Below, one piece after another: positions 1 to 7,291 of a DNA stretch of 12,734 bases. How positions within the stretch are numbered: the first letter of the stretch is position 1; the number at the start of each line of letters is the position of its first letter. The DNA lies in NCBI GenBank assembly GCA_947165335.1, contig CAMVAB010000019.1:1-12734 (forward strand), written 5' to 3'. The position numbers and the translations under genes were made by a program. The DNA comes from an uncultured Pseudomonadota bacterium. Its GTDB lineage: Bacteria > Pseudomonadota > Alphaproteobacteria > Rs-D84. A model generated the notes under the pieces. That model was not told the DNA's origin. It was given only the letters and a program-made list of their open reading frames with translations, and did no database searches.

Positions 1-1065
1 AAAGATTATGATTGCGAAGTTGGCGATAATCTTTGTATTTCGTGTTATAGTGACGGTGGAATATGGAAAAATAATACCTGTGATTGCAAGGGCGGTCGTG
101 TTTGGTATAAAGATAAAGCGGTATGCGATTTTGCAACTGATTCTGAAATCATTGCGATGGATAAGAATAATTGTGATGGAAAATGGAACGATAAAACAGA
201 ATCTTGTGATTGTTGGCAGCCTTTGGTATGGAGCAAAACTTATCATCAATGTATCGAGATATCTATGCTTGATTTGAATGAATTAACACAACAGCAATGT
301 GAATCCAGACAAAATGCAGGAGAAAACATTAAATGGAGCACAAACGGTTGTGTCAGTTTAGATGAAAATGGTTGTGTGCCAGGCGATAAAAAATGTGCAC
401 AAGATAAAGCCAAAATAAAAAAACAAGAACAACAGGAAAAACAAAAAAAGTGTTCAGATTCTTATGGAAAATGGACAGATGATGGCGGATGTGATTGCAA
501 AGACAATTTCTTGTTAAATGGGGAATGTGTGTCTGAAAACCAATACAAATGTGTTGAGTTGGGCGGCAATTGGAATAATGACGATTGCTATGGTATAGAT
601 TTTGAAAAATTGGATGATGAAGATGCTTGTTGGTGGGAAGGCGGTATATGGGATGGAGGCGGATGTATTTGTCCCCTTGGTCAAGATATAAATCCAGAAA
701 CAAGAAAATGCAAAATAACAGACACAGAAACATCTGTTAAAGGGTTAAATGTTGAAAAAATATCTGTGCCAGATAACATTAAAATAAAGATGCCTGAGCC
801 AGTAAATGATCCTTATCGTTATGCGAGAAACGGATGCGATACCTATAATGGCGTATGGGACGACGACGACAATACATGCGAATGTCCAGATGCTATACCG
901 TATTGGGATCCAAATACAAACAGATGTATAGAAAGTCCTGTAATAAATCAAAATCAGGGACCGATAGGTATCATTGCAACACAAACAGAACAAGAAGAAC
1001 CAGAACCTTTGTCAGAAAGACGATCATCTGTTCTTTTGTTAAACCAATCGGCCGGGAACAAATAA
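1..1065 (+). CDS. Cysteine-rich repeat protein, 5' end outside window (unrecognised)
   Basis: The frame is open from the first base, so the gene starts upstream of the window; the first in-window ATG (157) falls between two repeat modules and is not a credible start. The visible 354 residues are rich in Cys, Trp, Gly, Asn and Asp. They hold five clear copies of a module C-x(1-4)-GxW-x(n)-C-x-C-x(n)-C, at residues 15-42, 58-84, 151-176, 210-237 and 279-309, counting from base 1. Partial copies lie at about 100-132 and 184-196. A charged Lys/Gln stretch (134-150) looks like a helical linker, and the last 45 residues are a Cys-free polar tail. Even cysteine spacing suggests disulfide-bonded small domains outside the cytoplasm, but the signal peptide would be off-window. 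The next gene follows after 2 bases, so the two are probably co-transcribed. I do not recognise a named family. Reading frame confidence is high; function is unknown. Confidence 0.85.
   Translation, partial: KDYDCEVGDNLCISCYSDGGIWKNNTCDCKGGRVWYKDKAVCDFATDSEIIAMDKNNCDGKWNDKTESCDCWQPLVWSKTYHQCIEISMLDLNELTQQQCESRQNAGENIKWSTNGCVSLDENGCVPGDKKCAQDKAKIKKQEQQEKQKKCSDSYGKWTDDGGCDCKDNFLLNGECVSENQYKCVELGGNWNNDDCYGIDFEKLDDEDACWWEGGIWDGGGCICPLGQDINPETRKCKITDTETSVKGLNVEKISVPDNIKIKMPEPVNDPYRYARNGCDTYNGVWDDDDNTCECPDAIPYWDPNTNRCIESPVINQNQGPIGIIATQTEQEEPEPLSERRSSVLLLNQSAGNK
43..927 (+). repeat. Protein-level tandem modules C..GxW..CxC..C
   Basis: Five full modules are encoded at 43-126, 172-252, 451-528, 628-711 and 835-927. 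Each begins with Cys followed shortly by Gly-x-Trp (GIW, GKW, GKW, GIW, GVW). Next come a Cys-x-Cys pair (CDC, CDC, CDC, CIC, CEC) and a closing Cys 10-14 residues later. Degenerate copies lie at about 298-396 and 550-588. The DNA of the copies is not closely repeated, so these are old, diverged duplications and not recent tandem expansion. The fourth and fifth full copies have Pro after CxC, giving a CxCP form. Confidence 0.8.
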
Positions 1066-1067
1066 AT

Positions 1068-2573
1068 ATGGTTTCAACCATGAAAAAATATTTCTTATTT
1101 GCTGTTCTTGCTGCGCTGGTTCCGAATTTATGTTTCGGAGTATCAGCGCGATATACACAATTAGTGCGCGAAAAACAACGCAAAATGGAAGAACTTGAAA
1201 AATGTATGGGCGCACAAAAGGGATTAAAGATTGCTGGTGTATCTACATTGGGTTTAACCGCAGTCGGTGTTGCCGGAAATATTTATGAAGCCAGCGCAAT
1301 CAAAAAATATGATTCAGAAATTGAATCGGCCGATAAAGCAATAGCAAAAACACAGAAAGATATTGATAAAAAGACAAAAGAATTAGCAACCAAAGGTACA
1401 CAATTAACACAACAAGAACAAAAGTGCAAAGACGAGGTTTTAAGTCTGATAGATAAAAATGACAATGCGTATAAACAAGCAATTAACGATTATATAGAAA
1501 AATTTAATGAAAACGAGACAGAAGACGAAAACGAAATTATAATATTTGAAGGTACCAAAAAGGTTTGTAAGCCGGGTGATAAATTCAAAGATTGTCTTGG
1601 TGAAGATTTTATGCAAAGTATGGGTGATGCCTATGCAAAATCTGAATTAATAAAAGAAAAATGTGGAATAGATGAACCAGTAGATATTGTTATTAAAAAA
1701 AATACAGAAAAAACAATCGATAAAACAAACAGCAAAGGTCTTAGCATCAAAGAAATTATAGAACAAGATATTGCTAGTTTTAAAACCAACAAGATAGAGC
1801 TAGGGGACAAATTTATTACACATGGATATTACATAGAACAATTATCTGGTGATTTAGAACAATACAAAAATTCTTTAAGAGATTATTATGTGAAATTTAT
1901 GACAGAATGTAATGAATTGAAATATGATAACATAATCACGCAAGTAAGCGTTACCCCAACAACTTCTGATATAACCGACGGTAATATTTTGGAACGTTTG
2001 CCAAAAATAGATGATCCAGACAAGGTTTTAGATAATATAGAAGAGCATGTTATACTTCATTGCAGAGCATCCAAATGTAATCAAAATACACATAAACTAG
2101 TTGATGATAAGTGTGTTCCAAAAGATACCGTGGTTGAAAATGTTAGCTCTGATGAGGGTCAAACATGTATTTCATTGCAAAATGCACAATCACTTGGGTA
2201 CTGGGCAAAGCTTACACCTTCATATTGTACAAGCAGCGAAGATACACAATGTAACAGGAGTTTTAGTGATTTAGCCCCAGGCGAATGGAAAGTTTTGTTT
2301 GATCAGGGCACAATCAAAGGTAGTGCAATATGCAGCACAACAAAAGGAAGTGTTGTTGGCGAATCTGGAAATCCAGATAACCAAAAGGGGGCTTTCTGTT
2401 GGTGTAAAATAAAACAACACAAGGACAACCATTCGAAAAATTGCGACATTGAATCTTATCCAACAGTATTTTCTGTTGAAACACAGTCTGCTGCAGTATG
2501 CGAAAACAGGTGTGCAACCGATTGTGCAAAATCTGTTTATAATAATGCAAGTTTTCGTCGGGCGTTTTTTTAA
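1068..2573 (+). CDS. Secreted coiled-coil protein with cysteine-rich C-terminus (unrecognised)
   Basis: Two in-frame ATGs are possible: 1068 (501 residues), 10 bases after a weak GGGA, or 1080 (497 residues), which begins with a classic signal peptide (Lys-Lys, hydrophobic core, cleavage probably after VSA at residue 23). Counting from 1080, a Gly/Ala-rich hydrophobic segment spans 48-68 and may be a membrane anchor. A Lys/Glu/Gln/Asp-rich probable coiled coil follows at about 70-117, then a polar, mostly alpha-helical-looking middle. The last third has 13 cysteines, including an FCWC pair and a terminal CENRCATDC-type cluster, and ends in FRRAFF. A C-terminal CWC plus Cys cluster plus FRxxxF arrangement recalls a module I associate with gut alphaproteobacterial secreted proteins (memory only). 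The open frame upstream to 855 overlaps the preceding gene and is not part of this one. Envelope or surface location is inferred. Confidence 0.85.
   Translation: MVSTMKKYFLFAVLAALVPNLCFGVSARYTQLVREKQRKMEELEKCMGAQKGLKIAGVSTLGLTAVGVAGNIYEASAIKKYDSEIESADKAIAKTQKDIDKKTKELATKGTQLTQQEQKCKDEVLSLIDKNDNAYKQAINDYIEKFNENETEDENEIIIFEGTKKVCKPGDKFKDCLGEDFMQSMGDAYAKSELIKEKCGIDEPVDIVIKKNTEKTIDKTNSKGLSIKEIIEQDIASFKTNKIELGDKFITHGYYIEQLSGDLEQYKNSLRDYYVKFMTECNELKYDNIITQVSVTPTTSDITDGNILERLPKIDDPDKVLDNIEEHVILHCRASKCNQNTHKLVDDKCVPKDTVVENVSSDEGQTCISLQNAQSLGYWAKLTPSYCTSSEDTQCNRSFSDLAPGEWKVLFDQGTIKGSAICSTTKGSVVGESGNPDNQKGAFCWCKIKQHKDNHSKNCDIESYPTVFSVETQSAAVCENRCATDCAKSVYNNASFRRAFF
2570..2573. other. Shared stop codons of convergent genes (TTAA)
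   Basis: The palindrome TTAA gives TAA to the plus-strand gene (2571-2573) and TAA to the minus-strand gene (2572-2570). The two coding regions therefore meet tail to tail with a 4-base overlap and no intergenic space. No convincing intrinsic terminator lies around the junction. Confidence 0.9.
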
Positions 2574-3319
2574 TGCTGTTTTTGCCATAAATTTGCGCGA
2601 CGAACGTATGCTTTGGCCATATCGACATCAAATAATGGTTTTTCTTCAAATAGTGTTTGAGATTTTAATTTGCCTTCGGCGTCACACCATATTTCGCTGT
2701 CCCCTGCAAGCGCGTTTATTTTGTTCAAATGTTTTATAATATTGTCAACCGACAAACCGCCACTGTATCCCATAGGGTGTTCGGCGTATATTGGTTTTTG
2801 CCATCTGTCTGGTTCAATACCGTTTCCACCGGATGCATCAAAAAGAAGTGAAAATTTCGCATGCGATTTATGTAATTTTTCAATAGCATTTTTTGTTTTG
2901 TCATTATATTGGAATATAAACTCTGTATGTCTGAATTCATACATAACTGCACGCAAGGCGCAAATATCTATATTGTCAGCAGTATTTTGCGACATATTTA
3001 ATTGGATGCGCTGGATAAGTGGCTTGTTGTGTTGCCTTTCAATTTTTATCCAATCGTAAATAATATCAGGTATAACGCCTTTGGTGCAGATATCGTGCGC
3101 CCATTCGTTGTTTATATGAATCGCTAAATGTGTGCGCGATATTTGATTCATTTCGCGTAATAATTCATTAAACCAAACATTACGCGGCATCCCCGTTGAC
3201 ATTTTGCTTGGGTGGCATTGAACCGCAATTTCTGCATGCTGTAAACGCGCTAGTTCTATGACAGATTTTACTGAATTGTGTTCGCGAGGGTCAGAACATG
3301 TGATGTATCTTAATTTCAT
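2570..3319 (-). CDS. TrpF-like TIM-barrel protein (phosphoribosylanthranilate isomerase superfamily, function uncertain)
   Basis: This 249-residue protein has the layout of the TrpF-type (beta/alpha)8 barrel. There is a Cys near the N-terminus after the first strand (C8 in LRYITCSD, compare the KICG strand of TrpF). An Asp on a later strand precedes a Gly-rich loop (D161 in LLFDASGGNG, compare the catalytic Asp and GGTG loop). A Ser-Gly-Gly phosphate-binding-type motif follows (GYSGGLSVDN, 184-193). Near the end is WCDAEGK (211-217), in the place of the TrpF DxSSGxE segment. In TrpF the N-terminal Cys and the Asp are the acid/base pair, so chemistry may be retained. No other tryptophan gene is present, so a true TrpF role is not implied. 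It is the last gene of the lptF operon, one base after rlmN, with a good ribosome binding site. The family call rests on motif resemblance only. Confidence 0.55.
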   Translation of the reverse strand: MKLRYITCSDPREHNSVKSVIELARLQHAEIAVQCHPSKMSTGMPRNVWFNELLREMNQISRTHLAIHINNEWAHDICTKGVIPDIIYDWIKIERQHNKPLIQRIQLNMSQNTADNIDICALRAVMYEFRHTEFIFQYNDKTKNAIEKLHKSHAKFSLLFDASGGNGIEPDRWQKPIYAEHPMGYSGGLSVDNIIKHLNKINALAGDSEIWCDAEGKLKSQTLFEEKPLFDVDMAKAYVRRANLWQKQH

Positions 3320-3320
3320 T

Positions 3321-4421
3321 TTATTTCCTTGCGTTTTTCAATCTTAATTGCCCACATGCAGAACCTATATCGGCACCCCTCTCTCTTCTAATTCTTGTAT
3401 GAATACCATTTTTAATTAAAATATCCTGGAATCTGTGAACCGCATTTCCACTTATAGATGCAAAGTCACGTTCATCGACAGTATTCCATGGAATAAGATT
3501 TACCATAACATTATGACCGCGCATTAAATCAACCAATTTATTTGCATAGTCTTCATTCGCATTATAAAGCATCACAGAGCCGTTTTCATCGCGTTTCCCA
3601 AGAAGTATATATTCAATCATTAATTGGCGATTGTGCGCGTCTGAAAACGCAAATGCTGCGTCAAGTACTTCATGAAGTTTATATTTGTTATTTATAGGCA
3701 TAATTGTTGAACGTAATTCGTCAGTTGGGGCATGTAATGATATTGCCAGATTGATAGGGCGCCCCCATTTGTTTAATTCGTTTATGCCTGGGACTATACC
3801 GCATGTCGAAACTGTTATACGGCGCCATGAAATATTCAATTCGCTGTTGGCGCGTTCCAAAAATCCTATTACATTTTCAGTATTCTGTAATGGTTCGCCA
3901 GTTCCCATAACAACAATATGCGAAACATCATTATTATTTAGGTCGCCGTTTGGGTGAATATCTTTTTTCGTAAATCTGTCGCCACGTAATTCCCATTGTG
4001 CGACTAAAATTTGTGCGAACATTTCGTTAACAGTTAAATTACGTTTAAGCCCGAGAAGGGTGGATGCACAAAACCTGCACCCCATTGCACATCCAGCCTG
4101 GGATGAAACGCATACGCTGTTACCATATGTTGTTCGCATTAAAACGCATTCGATTTGTTCGCCGTCATTTAATTCGAGCAAAAATTTAGTTGTTTGATTA
4201 TCAGCACTTTCGAGTTTTTTTACGATTTTCAAAGGCAATGTTTCAGCTGTCTCGTTTAATTTATTTCTCAAATCTTCGGGCAGGTTTTTCATGACACTAA
4301 AATCAGGTGCCCCACGATTTAACCATTCCCTAATTTGTTTGCCACGAAAACGTGGCAGACCAAGTTCTGTCACAAATTTTTCAAGTTCAGAATCGTTTAA
4401 ATTAAAAAGAACTGTTTTCAT
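3321..4421 (-). CDS. rlmN: Dual-specificity rRNA/tRNA adenine-C2 methyltransferase RlmN (radical SAM)
   Basis: RlmN methylates C2 of A2503 in 23S rRNA and of A37 in certain tRNAs through a radical-SAM, ping-pong mechanism. At 366 residues the protein has normal family length. Visible hallmarks are the radical-SAM cluster motif CX3CX2C at C111, C115 and C118, and the upstream Cys of VCVSSQ (C104), equivalent to the methyl-carrying Cys. GTGEPLQN takes the place of the usual GxGEP SAM-binding motif, and the C-terminal GADIGSACGQL contains the second catalytic Cys (C356). The N-terminal region with PRFRGKQI (23-30) matches the RNA-binding helical domain. A polar stretch before the GTGEP motif (about 145-165) looks like a lineage-specific loop. 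The start overlaps the end of the surA-like gene by ATGA with no clear Shine-Dalgarno, which suggests translational coupling. Confidence 0.96.
   Translation of the reverse strand: MKTVLFNLNDSELEKFVTELGLPRFRGKQIREWLNRGAPDFSVMKNLPEDLRNKLNETAETLPLKIVKKLESADNQTTKFLLELNDGEQIECVLMRTTYGNSVCVSSQAGCAMGCRFCASTLLGLKRNLTVNEMFAQILVAQWELRGDRFTKKDIHPNGDLNNNDVSHIVVMGTGEPLQNTENVIGFLERANSELNISWRRITVSTCGIVPGINELNKWGRPINLAISLHAPTDELRSTIMPINNKYKLHEVLDAAFAFSDAHNRQLMIEYILLGKRDENGSVMLYNANEDYANKLVDLMRGHNVMVNLIPWNTVDERDFASISGNAVHRFQDILIKNGIHTRIRRERGADIGSACGQLRLKNARK
3326..3330 (-). promoter_or_regulatory. Ribosome binding site embedded in the end of rlmN
   Basis: On the minus strand AAGGA lies 6 bases before the ATG at 3319. 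It is formed by the last Arg-Lys codons of rlmN, so the downstream gene can be translated independently although the gap is one base. It supports the start at 3319. Confidence 0.7.
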
Positions 4422-5245
4422 AATTTATATCTGTCGTCGTTGATTATAATCACAGCTTTGCGGCGCAATTGTTTTAATTGTTGATCTGCTGCAAAAGATG
4501 CTTTTTTAAATATCGCATTTTGTTTGATTATTTCGTCAAGATTTTTGTATTCTTTTGTCTTTTTTTCACTGCATACCAAAAGAACAGTATTGTTTTCATT
4601 TTTTGACCATGTCAAAATTGGCAATTTAGAAATACGGTTTCGAATTTCAGGGGATAATTCATATTGCATTGCTGTAATTTTTTGTGGGTATCCGCCCAAA
4701 TCTTCAACCATTTTTTCAGCTGCATCGCAATTTTTTGGTTTTGTTAATTTGTTCGAAATATCGGTTGGGATATCTATTAAACGTAACATTGTTATTTCAA
4801 TTGGCAGGCCATGTTCGCGTGCGATATCCGATTTTTCTTCGGCAATATCTTTGTCAGAAACTTCAATCGTTGGGACAATTGTTCGCGCCATTAAAACCTG
4901 CCATGCGATATCAGAACGCACTGCAAGGCGTGCCATAGAGCGCATAGTGTCGTTCATTGACCCAAGATTCATTTTCTTTAATTCTTTGTCGGCATCGCTG
5001 TCGGTTGGTTTTACATTAAAATTTGCGGCGTAATCAAGTTTGATATAATCGTCAACTATATTTTGAAATGCCTGTTTACGATTTGTTGTAGATGTTTTTC
5101 CCTGGCGCGCCATCAGTTCAGTGCGTGCGGTAATGTCAGTATCTGTTATCGGTTTTCCATTTACCGATCCGACAACTGTTGCTGCATTCGCAGAAAAAAC
5201 TGTTATAAATAAAAATGTAAGGATACTATATATTTTTTTCATCAT
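4418..5245 (-). CDS. surA: SurA-type periplasmic chaperone, short form with degenerate parvulin domain
   Basis: SurA proteins escort outer-membrane proteins, including LptD, through the periplasm. This 275-residue version has a signal peptide (MMKKIY, hydrophobic core, SANA/A cleavage near residue 21). The SurA N-domain follows (about 22-125, with VNGKPITDTD and the long helix around NIVDDYIKLDYA). A region at 130-225 keeps only traces of a parvulin fold, ending in the typical VLLVCSEKK strand, and a basic C-terminal helix (LKQLRRKAVIII) completes the chaperone module. E. coli SurA has about 428 residues and two parvulin domains, so this is much shorter and probably not a prolyl isomerase. 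Two adjacent ATGs exist; AGGG lies 4 bases before the first (5245) and a more usual 7 before the second (5242). The gene sits 15 bases after lptD, fitting a dedicated LptD chaperone role. Confidence 0.8.
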   Translation of the reverse strand: MMKKIYSILTFLFITVFSANAATVVGSVNGKPITDTDITARTELMARQGKTSTTNRKQAFQNIVDDYIKLDYAANFNVKPTDSDADKELKKMNLGSMNDTMRSMARLAVRSDIAWQVLMARTIVPTIEVSDKDIAEEKSDIAREHGLPIEITMLRLIDIPTDISNKLTKPKNCDAAEKMVEDLGGYPQKITAMQYELSPEIRNRISKLPILTWSKNENNTVLLVCSEKKTKEYKNLDEIIKQNAIFKKASFAADQQLKQLRRKAVIIINDDRYKL

Positions 5246-5260
5246 CTAACCCTGTTGTCT

Positions 5261-7291
5261 TTAATAATGTTTACCATCAATGCTTATACCAAATTTGAAC
5301 TGATATGTTGTATCATTTGAACGTGCCCATTTTATAGTATTATCGCGTTTATATGTTAACGAGAAAAAATAGCAAGGGTGTTCATAATATATTCCGCCAG
5401 CATGTCTTTGCATTATATGTTCAGATATATTGTAAATAGCAGATTCTTGGATGCTTAAACGTTTGGTTATACCAATGCCAGCGCCTGCTGATACTTCATG
5501 TGTATTTTGATCAGTTGTTGAAGATATATCAATAGGTTGCGTATCCCATATGTGTCCAAATGTAATATATGTTTTTCCTCTGCCAAGATATATGGAATTT
5601 TCAGTATGATTTATTGACATGTTTTCACGATCTAATCTGAAACGGCTAGCAAATTGGAAATATTTTCTTGAATATGATATACGACCGACATAATCTGAAA
5701 AACCATTTCTGAATCCGTTATCGTTAATTTCTTCGTTTGTATTTGTAAAATCGTATGTTTGTCCAAAGAAAACTTCTATGTTATGATTAGCATTGAAAGC
5801 AGCCCAACGTGCGCCATAATCAACAAAATTACTGTTTTCCCATAAATCTAGACCGGCATATCTGTTATCAGAAAACAAAGTGGTATCTGACAAGAATCTT
5901 GCATCTGAATCATTGTTTTCCGCGAAAACAGCATCTTTATCAAGGTGTCTCATAATAGTCAAACGTGCGCGTGGTTCAAGAATATATGTCCAACTGTTTT
6001 TTGTGTCATACATTGGTAAACCCCATTCAATATAACCGCTTGGCAAGAAACGTGATTTAACCCCCGAATAAGAATTATTTAAAACACCATCATTATAAAC
6101 AGGTGTCTTTTCAAAATTATATATGTCATAACGTGTGGACGCGCTTAAAGTCAATCTGTTGCCACCCCAAAGAGTCCATGGTGAAATAATGCGTGCTTCG
6201 CCAATAGCGCGTTGACTGGACGATTTGTCGCCAGAAATACCAAGTATATCACCAGAAAAACTAAGGTATGTTTCGCGCCAAAAAGGATCTGTTTGATATA
6301 CACCACGAATGTTAGGTAAAATATTGCCAGAAATACTGTTTTGATTTCCGGATGCATGACGTAATTCCTGGAAGTTATGAGTGTCTGCAACGATATAACT
6401 GGTCTGGCCAAATAATTCGAGTTTCACCCCAGAATCTAGATATGGCTGATAATTATAAAAACCATATTGGCGTAAATATGTTTTATCAGATGTTCTTTCA
6501 ATATATATGGTCGCGCGTGCATATTCGCCAAGTTCTATTTTGTCTTGGTTGTTAATATACCAACGATTTTCGCCAGCCTTGTTATGTGTGAAAGAACCTT
6601 TGGTGTGAAATTCAGAACGTTTAAGATTTAAACGATGTTCAACCTGGAACAGAGGGTTTTCTTTCGTCAAATATGAAAAAGTAGTAGTTAAATCATGTTT
6701 GTCTGAAAAGTTTATATAGATAGGAATATTAAATTGCGTTCCCATATCATGTGTTGAATTGAAACTTGGTGATAATAACCCTGATTTATATTTCACAGAT
6801 GGATCAGGCATTTCATAATATGGAAACCAAAAAATAGGGAACGTGTCATTATATATCCAAAATGATGCGCTGTGAAAATATAACATCTTTTCGGTTTGAT
6901 CATGGATTGTTTTATAACTTGATATTTCCCATGCGTTGCCATAATCATCACATCCATAACACGCGGTAAAAACAGCATGTTTAGCGATAGTTTCGATTCC
7001 TTCGCGATTCATTTCTTTGGCACGAATATAAACATGGCTGCCCAGCCATAATTCTATGTTATTAGCAGATACAGAAGATGCGTTTTTAGACAAAGAGACA
7101 GAATCTAGTTTTACGCGTTGTCCAGATTGGTTTGTCATTTCTGTATCGCCAGATGTCTGTATTTCTTCTGATTTTACATTGTATATGACTTTGTTTGATT
7201 TTATGGTCTTAGGTTCGTCTAAATTAACACCCAAAGCAAACGCATTGCTGATTGTTATGATATATAATAAAAATACTGGTATGTTTTTCAT
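5261..7291 (-). CDS. lptD: LPS-assembly outer-membrane protein LptD
   Basis: LptD forms, with LptE, the outer-membrane translocon that places lipopolysaccharide in the outer leaflet. The 676-residue product has a signal peptide (cleavage near NAFA, residue 19). An OstA/LptA-like beta-jellyroll follows (about 27-120, with SNKVIYNVKSEEIQTSGD and a later ACYGC motif). After the FWFPYYEMPDPS segment, typical of LptD, comes a long C-terminal beta-barrel of alternating aromatic and polar strands ending in an amphipathic strand. Cysteines C111 and C114 lie in the N-domain and C640 is in the barrel near the C-terminus. E. coli LptD (784 residues) uses four cysteines, so the disulfide pattern here must differ. 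The start overlaps lptF by ATGA with no good Shine-Dalgarno, so translation is probably coupled to lptF. Confidence 0.93.
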   Translation of the reverse strand: MKNIPVFLLYIITISNAFALGVNLDEPKTIKSNKVIYNVKSEEIQTSGDTEMTNQSGQRVKLDSVSLSKNASSVSANNIELWLGSHVYIRAKEMNREGIETIAKHAVFTACYGCDDYGNAWEISSYKTIHDQTEKMLYFHSASFWIYNDTFPIFWFPYYEMPDPSVKYKSGLLSPSFNSTHDMGTQFNIPIYINFSDKHDLTTTFSYLTKENPLFQVEHRLNLKRSEFHTKGSFTHNKAGENRWYINNQDKIELGEYARATIYIERTSDKTYLRQYGFYNYQPYLDSGVKLELFGQTSYIVADTHNFQELRHASGNQNSISGNILPNIRGVYQTDPFWRETYLSFSGDILGISGDKSSSQRAIGEARIISPWTLWGGNRLTLSASTRYDIYNFEKTPVYNDGVLNNSYSGVKSRFLPSGYIEWGLPMYDTKNSWTYILEPRARLTIMRHLDKDAVFAENNDSDARFLSDTTLFSDNRYAGLDLWENSNFVDYGARWAAFNANHNIEVFFGQTYDFTNTNEEINDNGFRNGFSDYVGRISYSRKYFQFASRFRLDRENMSINHTENSIYLGRGKTYITFGHIWDTQPIDISSTTDQNTHEVSAGAGIGITKRLSIQESAIYNISEHIMQRHAGGIYYEHPCYFFSLTYKRDNTIKWARSNDTTYQFKFGISIDGKHY

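Noticed and set aside
859..870. GAC x4 microsatellite as a phase-variable tract
   Set aside because: A trinucleotide repeat of four units would not shift the frame and encodes a normal Asp run in the GVW module.
157..1065. A complete gene starting at ATG 157
   Set aside because: The same frame is open and carries a full Cys/Trp module from base 1, so 157 is an internal Met of a longer gene cut by the window edge.
855..1067. N-terminal extension of the second cysteine-rich gene from 855
   Set aside because: It overlaps the preceding gene in another frame, lacks a signal peptide at that start, and the signal peptide appears at 1068/1080.
2501..2557. Inverted repeat CGAAAAC/GTTTTCG before the T7 run at 2565 as a terminator
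   Set aside because: The loop is over 40 bases, the stem is only 7 bp and lies inside coding sequence; too weak for an intrinsic terminator.
2554..2604. Inverted repeat TTCGTCG/CGACGAA around the convergent stops as a bidirectional terminator
   Set aside because: Only 7 bp with a 37-base loop and no T tract following on either side; probably chance.
4524..5033. Long plus-strand open frame opposite the surA-like gene
   Set aside because: It is antisense to a well-supported operon gene with a signal peptide and SurA motifs; composition looks like a shadow.
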